NCBI GenBank assembly: GCA_036258315.1
Contig: DATADX010000040.1
Location: forward strand, 60,190 to 124,189
Length of the DNA: 64,000 nucleotides
From: DASSYK01 sp036258315
Lineage (GTDB): Bacteria; Actinomycetota; Thermoleophilia; Solirubrobacterales; 70-9
Direction of reading: 5' to 3'
Shown: positions 56,517-64,000 of the stretch, piece by piece
Numbering within the stretch: position 1 is the first letter of the stretch
Layout: each line of letters opens with the position of its first letter
Translations under genes and position numbers: made by a program
Notes under the pieces: generated by a model
Database searches by the model: none
Told to the model about the DNA's origin: nothing
The model's input: only the letters and a program-made list of their open reading frames with translations

Positions 56517-57677
56517 TCAGCGGGGCAGGGCGGGGGCGAGGATCCGGTAGGCCTTGATCCCGAGGCCGAGGCGCTCGCGGTCCTCGGTCACGGCGGGGTC
56601 CAGGCCGGTCAGCTCGCGGACGCGGTCGAGGCGGTAGGCGACTGTGTGGCGGTGGGCGTAGATCGCGCGCGCGGTGGCGTTCATGTTGCAGTCGCTCGCC
56701 AGGTACTCCTCGAGCGTCCCGAGCAGGTCCGAGCGGTACTGGGTGTCGTAGCGGACGATCGGCTCGACCGTGTCCTCGTAGAAGCTCTTCACCTCCTCGG
56801 GATCGGAGATCAGGGCGCGGAAGAGCAGCCGGTAGACGCCGCTCGCGGCGATCCCGTCCTCAAGCGCCTCGGCGATCCGCGGCTCCCGGGTGATCACGTC
56901 GAGGACGAGCTCGGCCTCGCGCACCGCGCGGTGCAGCTCGGCGGGGTCCGGGTAGAACGAAGAGGCGGCGGCGAGGCCGTGGCCGCGCAGCCTGTTGACG
57001 ATCCGGGCGACGTTCTCGAGCGTCCGCTCGGGTGCGTCGTCGCCGCCCCGTGCCGGCAGGATCGCGTAAAGGCGGCCGTCGGCGATCTCGGCGACCGAGC
57101 CCTCGTACTCGCTCTCGACCAGCGCCGCGGCGTGACTGGGGCGGGTCGACTTGACCTCGGCGACCAGCGCCAGCGCCCCGCGGCTCAGGTCGCAGCCCAG
57201 CCGCGCCGCCTTGCTCGTCGCGTCGGCCGCCTCGAGAGCGTGTGAGCGCAGCTCCTGGATCAGGCTGCCGCGCGCCTTCCGCTCGGCCTCCTCGCGGGCA
57301 TCGCTGACGGCGACCGCGGCGAGCACCGCAAGCGAGGCCGCGCGGAGGATCTCCCCGCGGTCGACCGGGAGCTCGGCCTCCTCGCGGTCTCGGCCGGCCA
57401 GCAGCAGCACCACCCCCACCTGCTCGCCGCCCACCACCACGGGCTCCTCGAGGAGGACGGGCTCGGGCGGCTCCGCTTCGACCGCGGCGATCCGTGCCCG
57501 GGCGTACTCGGCCAGCCCGTTCAGCTCGCCCCCGCCCGGGGCGAGCGCGGAAAGACCGCGGGCCGGCAGCACGATCGCCACCGGCCCGCGGGCCTCCGCT
57601 GACGCGAGCTCCGCGACACCTGTCAGCCCTTCGCCGTCGAGGACGGCCTCGAGCATCCGTGTGCTCAGCTCGCGCAT
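56517..57677 (-). CDS. PucR/CdaR-family transcriptional regulator
   Basis: This 386-residue regulator has an N-terminal GAF-like sensory region (about residues 20-150) and a GGDEF-like middle. The C-terminal PucR helix-turn-helix is in LEEYLASDCNMNATARAIYAHRHTVAYRLDRVRELTGLD (about residues 327-365). PucR proteins respond to purine or other nitrogen sources. ATG 57677 lies 16 bp after the PII stop on the same strand, so amt-PII-pucR is one operon and this regulator probably links ammonium status to gene control. Confidence 0.88.
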   Translation of the reverse strand: MRELSTRMLEAVLDGEGLTGVAELASAEARGPVAIVLPARGLSALAPGGGELNGLAEYARARIAAVEAEPPEPVLLEEPVVVGGEQVGVVLLLAGRDREEAELPVDRGEILRAASLAVLAAVAVSDAREEAERKARGSLIQELRSHALEAADATSKAARLGCDLSRGALALVAEVKSTRPSHAAALVESEYEGSVAEIADGRLYAILPARGGDDAPERTLENVARIVNRLRGHGLAAASSFYPDPAELHRAVREAELVLDVITREPRIAEALEDGIAASGVYRLLFRALISDPEEVKSFYEDTVEPIVRYDTQYRSDLLGTLEEYLASDCNMNATARAIYAHRHTVAYRLDRVRELTGLDPAVTEDRERLGLGIKAYRILAPALPR

Positions 57678-57693
57678 CTGGCTGTTCCCGGCC

Positions 57694-58065
57694 CTAGGCG
57701 GCGGGAACCTCCTCGCCCTCGTGGGCCTGCAGGACCTTCTCGCCCTCTTCGCCGGTGCGGATGCGAATCGCCTCCTCCACCGGGAGCACGAAGATCTTGC
57801 CGTCTCCGACATCTCCCGTGCGGGCGTGCTTGAGGATCGTCTCGACGACGAGCCCCTTGTCCTTGCTCTCGACCACGACCTCGACCTTGAGCTTCGGCCG
57901 CACGTTGACGGTCAGGGTCGAGCCTCGATAGGTCTCCACCACGCCCTTCTGGCGGCCAGAGCCCTTGACCTCGCTGATCGACAGGGACGGAAAGCCCTTG
58001 TCGAGCAGCTCGGCCCTGATCGGCTCGAACGCCTCGTGGCGGATGTATGCCTCGATCTTCTTCAT
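57694..58065 (-). CDS. PII-family nitrogen regulator (GlnB/GlnK-like), T-loop Tyr51 replaced
   Basis: This 123-residue PII protein begins MKKIEAYIR, has the ATP-binding TGDVGDGKIFVLPVEEAIRIRTGE and the T-loop VKGSGRQKGVVETYRGSTLTVNVRPK. The Tyr at position 51 of E. coli GlnB (uridylylation site) and of actinobacterial GlnK (adenylylation site) aligns with Leu here. Tyr46 and the preceding Ser49 remain. It should still bind ATP, ADP and 2-oxoglutarate and may gate the ammonium transporter encoded 15 bp upstream. ATG 58065 has AAGGGG upstream. Confidence 0.95.
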   Translation of the reverse strand: MKKIEAYIRHEAFEPIRAELLDKGFPSLSISEVKGSGRQKGVVETYRGSTLTVNVRPKLKVEVVVESKDKGLVVETILKHARTGDVGDGKIFVLPVEEAIRIRTGEEGEKVLQAHEGEEVPAA

Positions 58066-58080
58066 GCGCTCAACCCCTTC

Positions 58081-59610
58081 CTATGACTCGCTGGGAGCCG
58101 GCCGGACCGCAGTCGCAGCCGACGCCGCAGCGGTCGGGGACGTGGCGGCACCGGGGAACTCACCCTGAGGGATGAAGGTCTCCGGGTAGCCGTACATGCC
58201 GTGCTCGGAGATGTCGAGCCCGGCGTCCTCCTCGGTCTCGGTGACGCGCAGGCCGTAGACCTGCTTGATCACGTAGAACGTGGCGAACGAGGCCGCGAAC
58301 ACGAACGCGAACGCCACCGCCACCCCCAGGGCCTGCGCGCCAAGCTGCTCGAACGCCTCGAGGTTGAAGCTGCCCCCGATGTCGTTCGCGCCCTTGCCGA
58401 TCAGGCCGCTGGCGTAGAGGAACCCGCCGATGAACTCGCCGTCGCTGTTGGTGACGCCGAACACGTTGTACTCGGCGAGCCGCGGTGCGGTGAAGATCCC
58501 GCACGACAGCGTGCCCCAGACGCCGGCGAGGCCGTGCGCCGAGAGGGCGCCGACCGGGTCGTCGATCAACTTGTCGATCGCCGGGATCGCCAGCACGACG
58601 AGGACGCCCGCGACCGCGCCGATGATCGGCGCCGCCCAGGTCTCGACGTAGCCGGAGGGGGCGGTGATCGCGACCAGAGCCGCAATCGCGCCGTTTCCGA
58701 CCATCCCGATGTCGAGCGTCTTCTGGGTGAGTCGACTGACCACCGCCGCCGCGATCACACCGGCCGCGCAGGCGAGCTGCGTGATCAGCGCGACCTCGGC
58801 GAAGCGCCCGTCGAGCGCGCCCAGCGTCGAGCCCGGGTTGAACCCGAACCAGCCGAGCCACAGGATCAGCACGCCAAGCCCGAACATGGGCATGTTGTGC
58901 CCCGGGATCGGCCTCGGCTTCCCGTCGCCCCCGTACTTGCCCTTCCGGGCACCGAGCAGCAGGAGCACGGCGAGGCCGCCGGTCGCACCGATCAGGTGGA
59001 CCGCCGTCGAGCCGGCGAAGTCCTGCATGCCGATGTTCGACTGCAGCCAGCCGCCGCCGAACACCCAGTGGGCGCCGATCGGGTAGATGAGCGCAGCGAA
59101 CACGATCGCGTAGATCACGTAGACGCCGAACTTGATCCGTTCGAGCGTCGTCCCCCACACGATCGCCAGTGAGACGGCGCAGAACACGAACTGGAAGAAG
59201 AACTTCGCCTCAACCGCCGCGTCCGAGAATCCCATCACGGGGAACGCCGTGGCCGGATCACCGAAGTTCTGCAGGAAGAACCCGGTGTCTCCGATGATCT
59301 CTCCCGGGCCGAATGCGAACGCAAACCCGCACGCCCACCAGGCCAGTGCCGCGATCGAGAAGTTGATCAGGATCTTCGGCACCACCGTTCCGGCGTTCTT
59401 CCCACGCGAGAACCCGATCTCGAGCAGCATGAAGCCGGCCTGCATGAACATCACCAGGAATGCCGCGACCATCACCCAGAGGGTGTTGATCGCCGCACCG
59501 TCCGTCAGCACGCCCGACTCGCTGTCGATGATGTCCGCCAGGGCCAGCTGAGGCACGGCCAGCGACGCCAGCACGCCCACAGGCAAGGCCCAAAGCAGCT
59601 TCTTTCTCAT
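58081..59610 (-). CDS. amt: Ammonium transporter (Amt family)
   Basis: This 509-residue channel/transporter has a signal peptide (MRKKLLWALPVGVLASLAVPQLALA) and then eleven helices. Amt landmarks are MQAGFMLLEIGFSRGKNAGTVVPKILINF, the pore-lining DFAGSTAVHLIGATGGLAVLLLLGARKG with the first conserved His, GWFGFNPGST and DPVGALSAHGLAGVWGTL with the second His. A C-terminal tail of about 50 residues ends in an Ala/Pro-rich low-complexity stretch beyond the usual length. ATG 59610 has AAGGAGG 9 nt upstream. PII and PucR follow in the same operon. Confidence 0.95.
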   Translation of the reverse strand: MRKKLLWALPVGVLASLAVPQLALADIIDSESGVLTDGAAINTLWVMVAAFLVMFMQAGFMLLEIGFSRGKNAGTVVPKILINFSIAALAWWACGFAFAFGPGEIIGDTGFFLQNFGDPATAFPVMGFSDAAVEAKFFFQFVFCAVSLAIVWGTTLERIKFGVYVIYAIVFAALIYPIGAHWVFGGGWLQSNIGMQDFAGSTAVHLIGATGGLAVLLLLGARKGKYGGDGKPRPIPGHNMPMFGLGVLILWLGWFGFNPGSTLGALDGRFAEVALITQLACAAGVIAAAVVSRLTQKTLDIGMVGNGAIAALVAITAPSGYVETWAAPIIGAVAGVLVVLAIPAIDKLIDDPVGALSAHGLAGVWGTLSCGIFTAPRLAEYNVFGVTNSDGEFIGGFLYASGLIGKGANDIGGSFNLEAFEQLGAQALGVAVAFAFVFAASFATFYVIKQVYGLRVTETEEDAGLDISEHGMYGYPETFIPQGEFPGAATSPTAAASAATAVRPAPSES

Positions 59611-59902
59611 TACCTACGTCCCTCCTTGCCCGCCGAGGCAGCGCCAGCGGCGGTCGTTTTACGAGACGCCAGCAACGTAGGGACGGCGTGTCCGGTTTCC
59701 CTTGGACCGCTGTAGGAAAAACGGCGGCGCGGTTACTCCAAGCGGTCGATGCTGCCCCCGAAAGCCCCGCTCCTTGCGGAAAAACGCGTTGAGGCGCCCG
59801 GATCCTCACGGAATCGACACACGGGCCAACCAGCGGGCCTGGATGCTGGACATGTTTGCCCTGGATCTGGCCTACCCGGAGCTGCACGATCGGGGGATGA
59901 AG
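59611..59902. other. Intergenic region between amt and WS/DGAT genes
   Basis: It carries the strong ribosome site of amt, a weak CCTACGT/ACGTAGG inverted pair near amt (59613-59619 and 59675-59681) and the GGGGG ribosome site of the acyltransferase. I see no clear promoter and no GlnR-type site (GTNAC-N6-GAAAC). Confidence 0.4.
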
Positions 59903-61504
59903 ATGGAGCGGCTGTCTCCGCTCGACGCGTCGTTTCTGCGCATCGAGACCAAATCTGCCCACATGCACGTCGGCTGGCACGCCGACCTCGCCCTGGCGCC
60001 GGGCCACCCCCCGCTGGACGCGCTCGAGCTGCGCCGCCGGATCGCGGCGAAGCTCCACCTCGCCCCCCGCTTCCGCCAGCGCCTCCGCGACGCCCCGGTC
60101 GGCGAGCCGTTCTGGACGGACGATGCGCGCTTTCGGATCTCCGACCACGTCAAGGTGACGGCGGCGCTGACCGAGCCCGGCGAGCTCCGCGCCGCCAGCG
60201 ACGAGTTCTTCTCGCGCCGGCTCGACCGGGACCGCCCCCTGTGGGAGATCCTCGTCGTTCCGAGGGCGGGACCGGGTCACGCGGCCGTGCTCGGCAAGGT
60301 CCACCACGCGATGGTCGACGGGATCGCCGCGGTCGAGCTGGGGATGCTGCTGTTCGATCTCGAGCCGCACCCCGCCTGCCCCGAGCCGGTCCCGTGGACC
60401 CCGGAGCGGGCGCACAGCCCGGCGCGGGTGGCGGTCGAGTCGCTCAAGGACGCGGCGCTCGAGCAATTCCGCGCGGCGCGCCAGGCGGCGGGGATCGGGC
60501 TGCGACCGGGTCACGCGCTCCGCTCCGCCGACAGCGTCCGCCGCGCGGCGCTCTCCCTCGCGGGTGACCTGGCCCGCCCGGCGCCGGCGAGCTTCCTGCG
60601 GGGAGACCTGTCGCCGCGGCGCGTGCTGGTCCCCGCCCGGGCCGATCTCGAGCGTGTCAAGGCGGTCGCCCGAAGCCTCGGCGTGAAGCTGAACGACGTC
60701 GTGCTCGCAGCGGTCGCGGGCTCGCTCCGGTCCCTGGCCGAGATCGTCGACGCACCGCCCACTCCCCAGCGCGCGATGGTCCCGATCAGCACCCGCAGCG
60801 AGGACGAGCGCGGCGGCAACCGGATCACTTTCGCGTTCGTCGACCTGCCGGTCGACGTGGCCGACCCCGGCGCCCGCCTCCGCGAGGTCGTGCACCAGAT
60901 GGCGGCGCTGAAGCGGTCCGGATACGCGCGGGGAACCGACATCCTGCTGCGAGGGGCCGGCCTGCTGCCCGGGCCACTCAAGGACGGCGTCGCGCGCGTC
61001 GCCTCCAGCCCCCGCACCCACAGCCTCACCGTCTCGAACGTGCCGGGGCCGACGGTGCCGCTCTATGCGGCCGGCGCTCGCGTGCTCTCGATCCACCCCT
61101 TGATCCCGATCAGCGAGGGCCACTCGCTGTCGGTCGGGGTCGTGAGCTACGGCGGCCAGCTTCACTTCGGCGTCTACGCCGACCCGACGGCGCTCCCCGA
61201 GGCCGCTCGGCTCGAGGGCCTGCTTCCCGCGGCCTTTGAGCAGCTCGAGGAGCTGACCTTGGCCAGCCGGCCAGCCCCCCCTGCTGCCGGTAGAGTTGCT
61301 CGGACAGGCGACGGCGAGGAGAGCGGGCATGGCGATCAAGTTCGGCCGCAGCACGACCGAGTCACACTCGGGCAACGGAGCGGCCCCGCCCGGGACGTTA
61401 GAGATCCACAACCCGGCGGATGGAACCGTGATCGCGACCTTGCCGCTGGACGATCGCGAGCGGGTGGCCGAAACGGTCGCGCGGGTTCGCGCCAACCAGG
61501 CTGA
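59903..61504 (+). CDS. Wax ester synthase/diacylglycerol acyltransferase (WS/DGAT)
   Basis: This 533-residue acyltransferase uses acyl-CoA to make wax esters or triacylglycerol. The catalytic motif is VHHAMVDGIAAVELG (about residues 133-147), and the C-terminal domain has the family's NVPGPTVPLYAAGARVLSIHPLIPISEGHSLSVGVVSYGGQL. ATG 59903 is chosen because GGGGG lies 6 nt before it and MERLSPLDASFL is the usual N-terminus. The frame continues about 70 residues past the normal end (near LTLASR), overlapping the next gene by 176 bp; that tail is Arg/Gly-rich and unlikely to be folded. Confidence 0.9.
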   Translation: MERLSPLDASFLRIETKSAHMHVGWHADLALAPGHPPLDALELRRRIAAKLHLAPRFRQRLRDAPVGEPFWTDDARFRISDHVKVTAALTEPGELRAASDEFFSRRLDRDRPLWEILVVPRAGPGHAAVLGKVHHAMVDGIAAVELGMLLFDLEPHPACPEPVPWTPERAHSPARVAVESLKDAALEQFRAARQAAGIGLRPGHALRSADSVRRAALSLAGDLARPAPASFLRGDLSPRRVLVPARADLERVKAVARSLGVKLNDVVLAAVAGSLRSLAEIVDAPPTPQRAMVPISTRSEDERGGNRITFAFVDLPVDVADPGARLREVVHQMAALKRSGYARGTDILLRGAGLLPGPLKDGVARVASSPRTHSLTVSNVPGPTVPLYAAGARVLSIHPLIPISEGHSLSVGVVSYGGQLHFGVYADPTALPEAARLEGLLPAAFEQLEELTLASRPAPPAAGRVARTGDGEESGHGDQVRPQHDRVTLGQRSGPARDVRDPQPGGWNRDRDLAAGRSRAGGRNGRAGSRQPG

Positions 61505-62891
61505 GTGGGAGGCCCTCGGCAACCGCGGGCGCCACCGCTGGCTCGCCCAGCTGCGCGACTGGATCCTCGACCACCAGGACGAGATCGCCGACACGATGCA
61601 GGCCGAGACCGGCAAGGTCCGCGGCGAGGCGGCCGGCGAGGCGATCTACCTCGTCGACCTGATCAACTTCTACGGCAAGCGCGCCAAGCGCTACATCGGC
61701 GAGGAGAGGGTGCCCGCGCACTCGCCGCTGTTCAAGACGAAGCGGCTGCGCGTCCAGTACCGCCCCTATCCGGTCGTCGGCGTGATCAGTCCCTGGAACT
61801 TCCCCCTGCTCCTCTCGCTCGGCGACGCGATCCCCGCGCTTCAGGCCGGCGCCGCGGTGGTGATCAAGCCCTCCGAGATCACCCCGCTCGGCGTCAAGGA
61901 GATCATCGACGCCTGGAAGAACGAGCTCGGCGCGCCCGACGTGTTCGACGTCGTCAACGGCGGCGGCGAGACCGGCTCGGCGCTCGTCGACGAGGTCGAC
62001 TTCGTCCAGTTCACCGGCTCGGACCGGACCGCGAAGACGGTCCTTGCCCAGGCCGCCGAGCGCCTCACCCCCGTCAGCGCCGAGCTCGGCGGCAAGGACC
62101 CGATGATCGTGCTGCGCTCCGCCGACGTCGGCAAGGCGGCCAACGCCGCCGCCTGGGGCGCCTTCCAGAACTCCGGCCAGGTCTGCATGTCGGTGGAAAG
62201 GATTTACGTCGAGGGGAATGTCTATGACGAGTTCATGCGCCGCCTCACCGACGAGGTGAAGAGCCTGAAGCAGGGGATGGACGGCCGCGACTACGGCTCC
62301 GACCTCGGCGCGATCACCTTCAGGCCGCAGATGGAGATCGTCGAGTCCCACATCGCCGACGCGCGTGAGCGCGGCGCGACCGTGCTGACCGGCGGCGAGC
62401 GCAGCGACGGTCCCGGCGACTGGTTCCCGCCGACCGTGATCGCCGACGTCGACCACTCGATGAAGGTGATGAGGGACGAGACGTTCGGACCGGTCGTCGG
62501 GGTGATGAAGGTCCGCGACGCCGAGGAGGCGGTCCGGCTCGCCAACGACACCCGCTACGGGCTCTCCGGCTACGTGTTCGGCAAGACCGCCGCAGCTGAG
62601 GCGGTGGCCCGGAAGCTCGAGGTCGGCGCCGCCGTCGTCAACGACGTGCTCGTCAACTTCCTCGCGATCGACGTGCCGATGGGCGGCTGGAAGGACTCGG
62701 GCATCGGCTTCCGCCACGGCGAGTACGGGATCAAGAAGTTCGTCCGCCCCGAGTCGCTCGTGATCACCCGCCTGGGCAGCAAGCGCGAGGCGCTCTACTT
62801 CCCCTACACGGCGAAGCGCCGCCGCCAGCTCAGCAAGATCGTCAACTTCGTCAACGCACGCGACTGGCGCAGGCGCCTCGGGCGCAAGTAG
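61329..62891 (+). CDS. NAD(P)-dependent aldehyde dehydrogenase
   Basis: This 520-residue enzyme oxidises an aldehyde to its acid. Landmarks are GVISPWNFPLLLSLGDAIPAL, KPSEITPLGV, the nucleotide loop FTGSDRTAKTV, catalytic Glu in SAELGGKDPMIV and catalytic Cys in FQNSGQVCMSVERIYVE, then ETFGPVVGVMKVRD. ATG 61329 has GAGGAGAG upstream. It follows the WS/DGAT gene and starts inside its terminal reading frame. A link to fatty aldehyde metabolism is plausible but not shown. A basic C-terminal extension (YTAKRRRQLSKIVNFVNARDWRRRLGRK) may hold it to membranes. Confidence 0.93.
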   Translation: MAIKFGRSTTESHSGNGAAPPGTLEIHNPADGTVIATLPLDDRERVAETVARVRANQAEWEALGNRGRHRWLAQLRDWILDHQDEIADTMQAETGKVRGEAAGEAIYLVDLINFYGKRAKRYIGEERVPAHSPLFKTKRLRVQYRPYPVVGVISPWNFPLLLSLGDAIPALQAGAAVVIKPSEITPLGVKEIIDAWKNELGAPDVFDVVNGGGETGSALVDEVDFVQFTGSDRTAKTVLAQAAERLTPVSAELGGKDPMIVLRSADVGKAANAAAWGAFQNSGQVCMSVERIYVEGNVYDEFMRRLTDEVKSLKQGMDGRDYGSDLGAITFRPQMEIVESHIADARERGATVLTGGERSDGPGDWFPPTVIADVDHSMKVMRDETFGPVVGVMKVRDAEEAVRLANDTRYGLSGYVFGKTAAAEAVARKLEVGAAVVNDVLVNFLAIDVPMGGWKDSGIGFRHGEYGIKKFVRPESLVITRLGSKREALYFPYTAKRRRQLSKIVNFVNARDWRRRLGRK

Positions 62892-62895
62892 GGCA

Positions 62896-63453
62896 TTGCC
62901 GGCGGGTGTCCAGCGCCTCGCGCTCCTGCGCGGGGTCAACGTCGGCGGGAAGAACGCCGTGAAGATGGACGAGCTCCGCTCCGCGTTCGAGGAGATGGGC
63001 TTCGCGGACGTCGCCACCTACATCAACAGCGGCAACGTGCTGTTCCGGGCACCCAGGCAGGAGCTCGACGAGCTCGCCGCTCGGCTCGAGAAGGAGCTGA
63101 CGCGCCGCTTCGGGCTCGAGCTCAAGGTCGTCGTGCTGACCGAGGCGCAGCTGCGGTCCGTTGTCGAGGCTGCCCCGACCGGTGCGGAGTTCGGCGACGG
63201 GGACCACAGGAGTGACGTGATCTTCCTGCGCAAGCCGCTGACCGTCGCGAAGGCGTTCGGGGTCGTCGAGGCCAAAGAAGGCGTCGACCACGCCTGGAGG
63301 GGCAAGGGCGTCCTCTACTTCTCGCGCCTGACCGCGAGGGCGTCGAGCAGCCGTCTCTCGAAGGTCGTCGCCCTCCCCGAGTACCAGGACATGACGATTC
63401 GCAGTTGGAGCACGACGACGAAGCTGCTCGCGCTGATGGACTCCCGCGCCTAG
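62896..63453 (+). CDS. DUF1697 family protein
   Basis: This 185-residue protein has the family's conserved opening RLALLRGVNVGGKNAVKMDELRSAFEEMGFADVATYINSGNVLF and ends SWSTTTKLLALMDSR. DUF1697 is a two-domain alpha/beta fold of unknown function. Start TTG 62896 is inferred because no ATG or GTG is in frame nearby and the conserved sequence begins six residues later. It follows the aldehyde dehydrogenase by 4 bp, so the two are probably one transcript. Confidence 0.85.
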   Translation: MPAGVQRLALLRGVNVGGKNAVKMDELRSAFEEMGFADVATYINSGNVLFRAPRQELDELAARLEKELTRRFGLELKVVVLTEAQLRSVVEAAPTGAEFGDGDHRSDVIFLRKPLTVAKAFGVVEAKEGVDHAWRGKGVLYFSRLTARASSSRLSKVVALPEYQDMTIRSWSTTTKLLALMDSRA

Positions 63454-63497
63454 CGTGCGCGTCAGGGTCTTGCCGACCACTTGCTAGCTTTTCAGGA

Positions 63498-63600
63498 GTT
63501 CCATCCAGAGCGGCCGAGGGACCCGGCCCTGCGAAGTCGCAGCAACCGACCGAGATCTCAGGATCGAGGCGAGGTGCTACAGCCGGGATCGATGGAGGTG
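63498..63600 (+). promoter_or_regulatory. SAM-I (S-box) riboswitch before metH
   Basis: The aptamer core AGAGCGGCCGAGGGAC, then the GGCCC pairing arm, TGCGAAG, GCAACC, and AGGTGCTA are all present in the S-box order. P1 is TCCATC (63500-63505) pairing GATGGA (63591-63596). The ribosome site GGAGGTGA (63594-63601) overlaps the 3' arm of P1 and lies 13 nt before the metH ATG, so SAM binding should hide it. Confidence 0.92.
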
Positions 63601-63614
63601 ACAGGCTTAACAGC

Positions 63615-64000
63615 ATGAGTTCGGGCGAACGCGAATACCTAGCTGCGATCCACGACCGGATCGTCGTCTTCGACGGCGGGATGGGCGCGACGCTCGAGCA
63701 GTTCGACCTCTCCCTGGAGAACGACTACAAGCTTCCCGGCCGGTGCCACGAGGCGCTGGTGCTCAACCGCCCGGACGTGATCCAGGGCGTCCACGAGTCG
63801 ATGATCGAGGCGGGCGCGGAGGTGGTCGAGACCGACACCTTCCAGGCCTCGAGGCTGAAGCTCGACGAGTGGGGGCTCGGCGAGCAGACGCTCGAGATCA
63901 ACACGAAGGCGGCGGAGATCGCCCGCCGGGCCGCGGGCGAGTCGCGCTTCGTCGCCGGCTCGATCGGACCGACCGGCTTCCTGCCGGCCTCCACCGACCC
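63615..64000 (+). CDS. metH: Cobalamin-dependent methionine synthase (N-terminal part, truncated by window)
   Basis: The first 128 residues are visible from ATG 63615: IVVFDGGMGATLEQFDL is the homocysteine-binding domain opening, followed by VIQGVHESMIEAGAEVVETDTFQASRLKLDEWG and VAGSIGPTGFLPASTD. This is the betaine-homocysteine-methyltransferase-type barrel of MetH. The rest lies past the window. It should transfer a methyl group from methyl-tetrahydrofolate to homocysteine. A SAM-I riboswitch just upstream controls it, supporting a methionine role. Confidence 0.92.
   Translation, partial: MSSGEREYLAAIHDRIVVFDGGMGATLEQFDLSLENDYKLPGRCHEALVLNRPDVIQGVHESMIEAGAEVVETDTFQASRLKLDEWGLGEQTLEINTKAAEIARRAAGESRFVAGSIGPTGFLPASTD

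Noticed and set aside
59613..59681. Inverted pair CCTACGT/ACGTAGG next to the amt ribosome site
   Set aside because: Only 7 bp with a 55-nt gap; likely chance. No GlnR-type site was found either.
59843..59902. Longer N-terminus for WS/DGAT from ATG 59843 (MLDMFALDLAY)
   Set aside because: Family members begin at the MERLSPLDASFL position, and the GGGGG ribosome site fits ATG 59903.

Overview
The window is high-GC DNA whose genes together suggest a deep-branching actinobacterium, most likely class Thermoleophilia (Solirubrobacterales-like). This is inferred from gene content and not from a marker gene. The supporting features are an actinobacterial-type integration host factor, RND and Mce-type lipid transport genes, a WS/DGAT acyltransferase, many SnoaL-like and sGDH-like paralogs, PadR and PucR regulators, and frequent GTG/TTG starts. 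No rRNA, tRNA, CRISPR array, transposase or integrase was seen.

Layout. 1-8.3 kb: two coiled-coil proteins, a purine nucleoside phosphorylase, a large three-module cell-wall enzyme, an unknown gene with an odd start, RecQ, and a secreted RTX-like repeat protein. 8.4-15.3 kb: a sirtuin and fatty-acid oxidation genes (a dehydrogenase-hydratase fusion and an acyl-CoA dehydrogenase), with two GNATs, a PadR regulator and a flavin monooxygenase between them. 15.4-25.7 kb: small unknowns, peroxiredoxin Bcp, two unlike cation antiporters, a lipoprotein, a zinc-ribbon/cyclase/ATPase/TPR giant, and SRPBCC, EVE and DUF2203 proteins. 25.6-30.7 kb: a polyphosphate-flavoured neighbourhood with PPK2, a small membrane protein, a MoxR/VWA pair, CHAD and CYTH. 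30.7-33.5 kb: a TPP riboswitch controlling a pyrimidine-precursor ABC transporter. 33.6-39.3 kb: a secreted repeat protein, an AlkA-type glycosylase, a divergent GNAT/serine-palmitoyltransferase-like pair, and integration host factor. 39.3-50.5 kb: two MlaE/YrbE loci (one with its own GntR regulator, one with an Mkl-type ATPase), an RND-redoxin-B3/4 operon, and a lower-GC segment flanked by a 17-bp direct repeat. 50.6-56.4 kb: a lipoprotein and four tandem PQQ-type sugar-dehydrogenase paralogs. 56.5-59.6 kb: amt-PII-pucR. 59.9-64 kb: WS/DGAT, aldehyde dehydrogenase, DUF1697, and a SAM-I riboswitch before a truncated metH.

How the genes work together. Two riboswitch-controlled units (thiamine precursor uptake and methionine synthesis) carry their ribosome-binding site at the 3' edge of the aptamer, so translation control is likely. 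Lipid handling recurs: beta-oxidation, Mla-type transport, RND export, a possible sphingoid-base enzyme pair and wax-ester/TAG synthesis. Ammonium uptake and its PII sensor form one operon with a PucR regulator.

A window-wide signal is that about nineteen starts (eighteen genes plus one short upstream ORF) have a TANNNT element 6-9 nt before the start codon and little or no Shine-Dalgarno, which predicts extensive leaderless transcription. The most unusual local structures are three. The first is the GntR-MlaE locus, whose regulator shares its C-terminal half with a neighbouring stand-alone protein and has an operator over its start codon. The second is the repeat-flanked insert at 42.0-43.6 kb. 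The third is the 25-bp divergent promoter region of the palmitoyltransferase-like/GNAT pair, with overlapping -10 elements.
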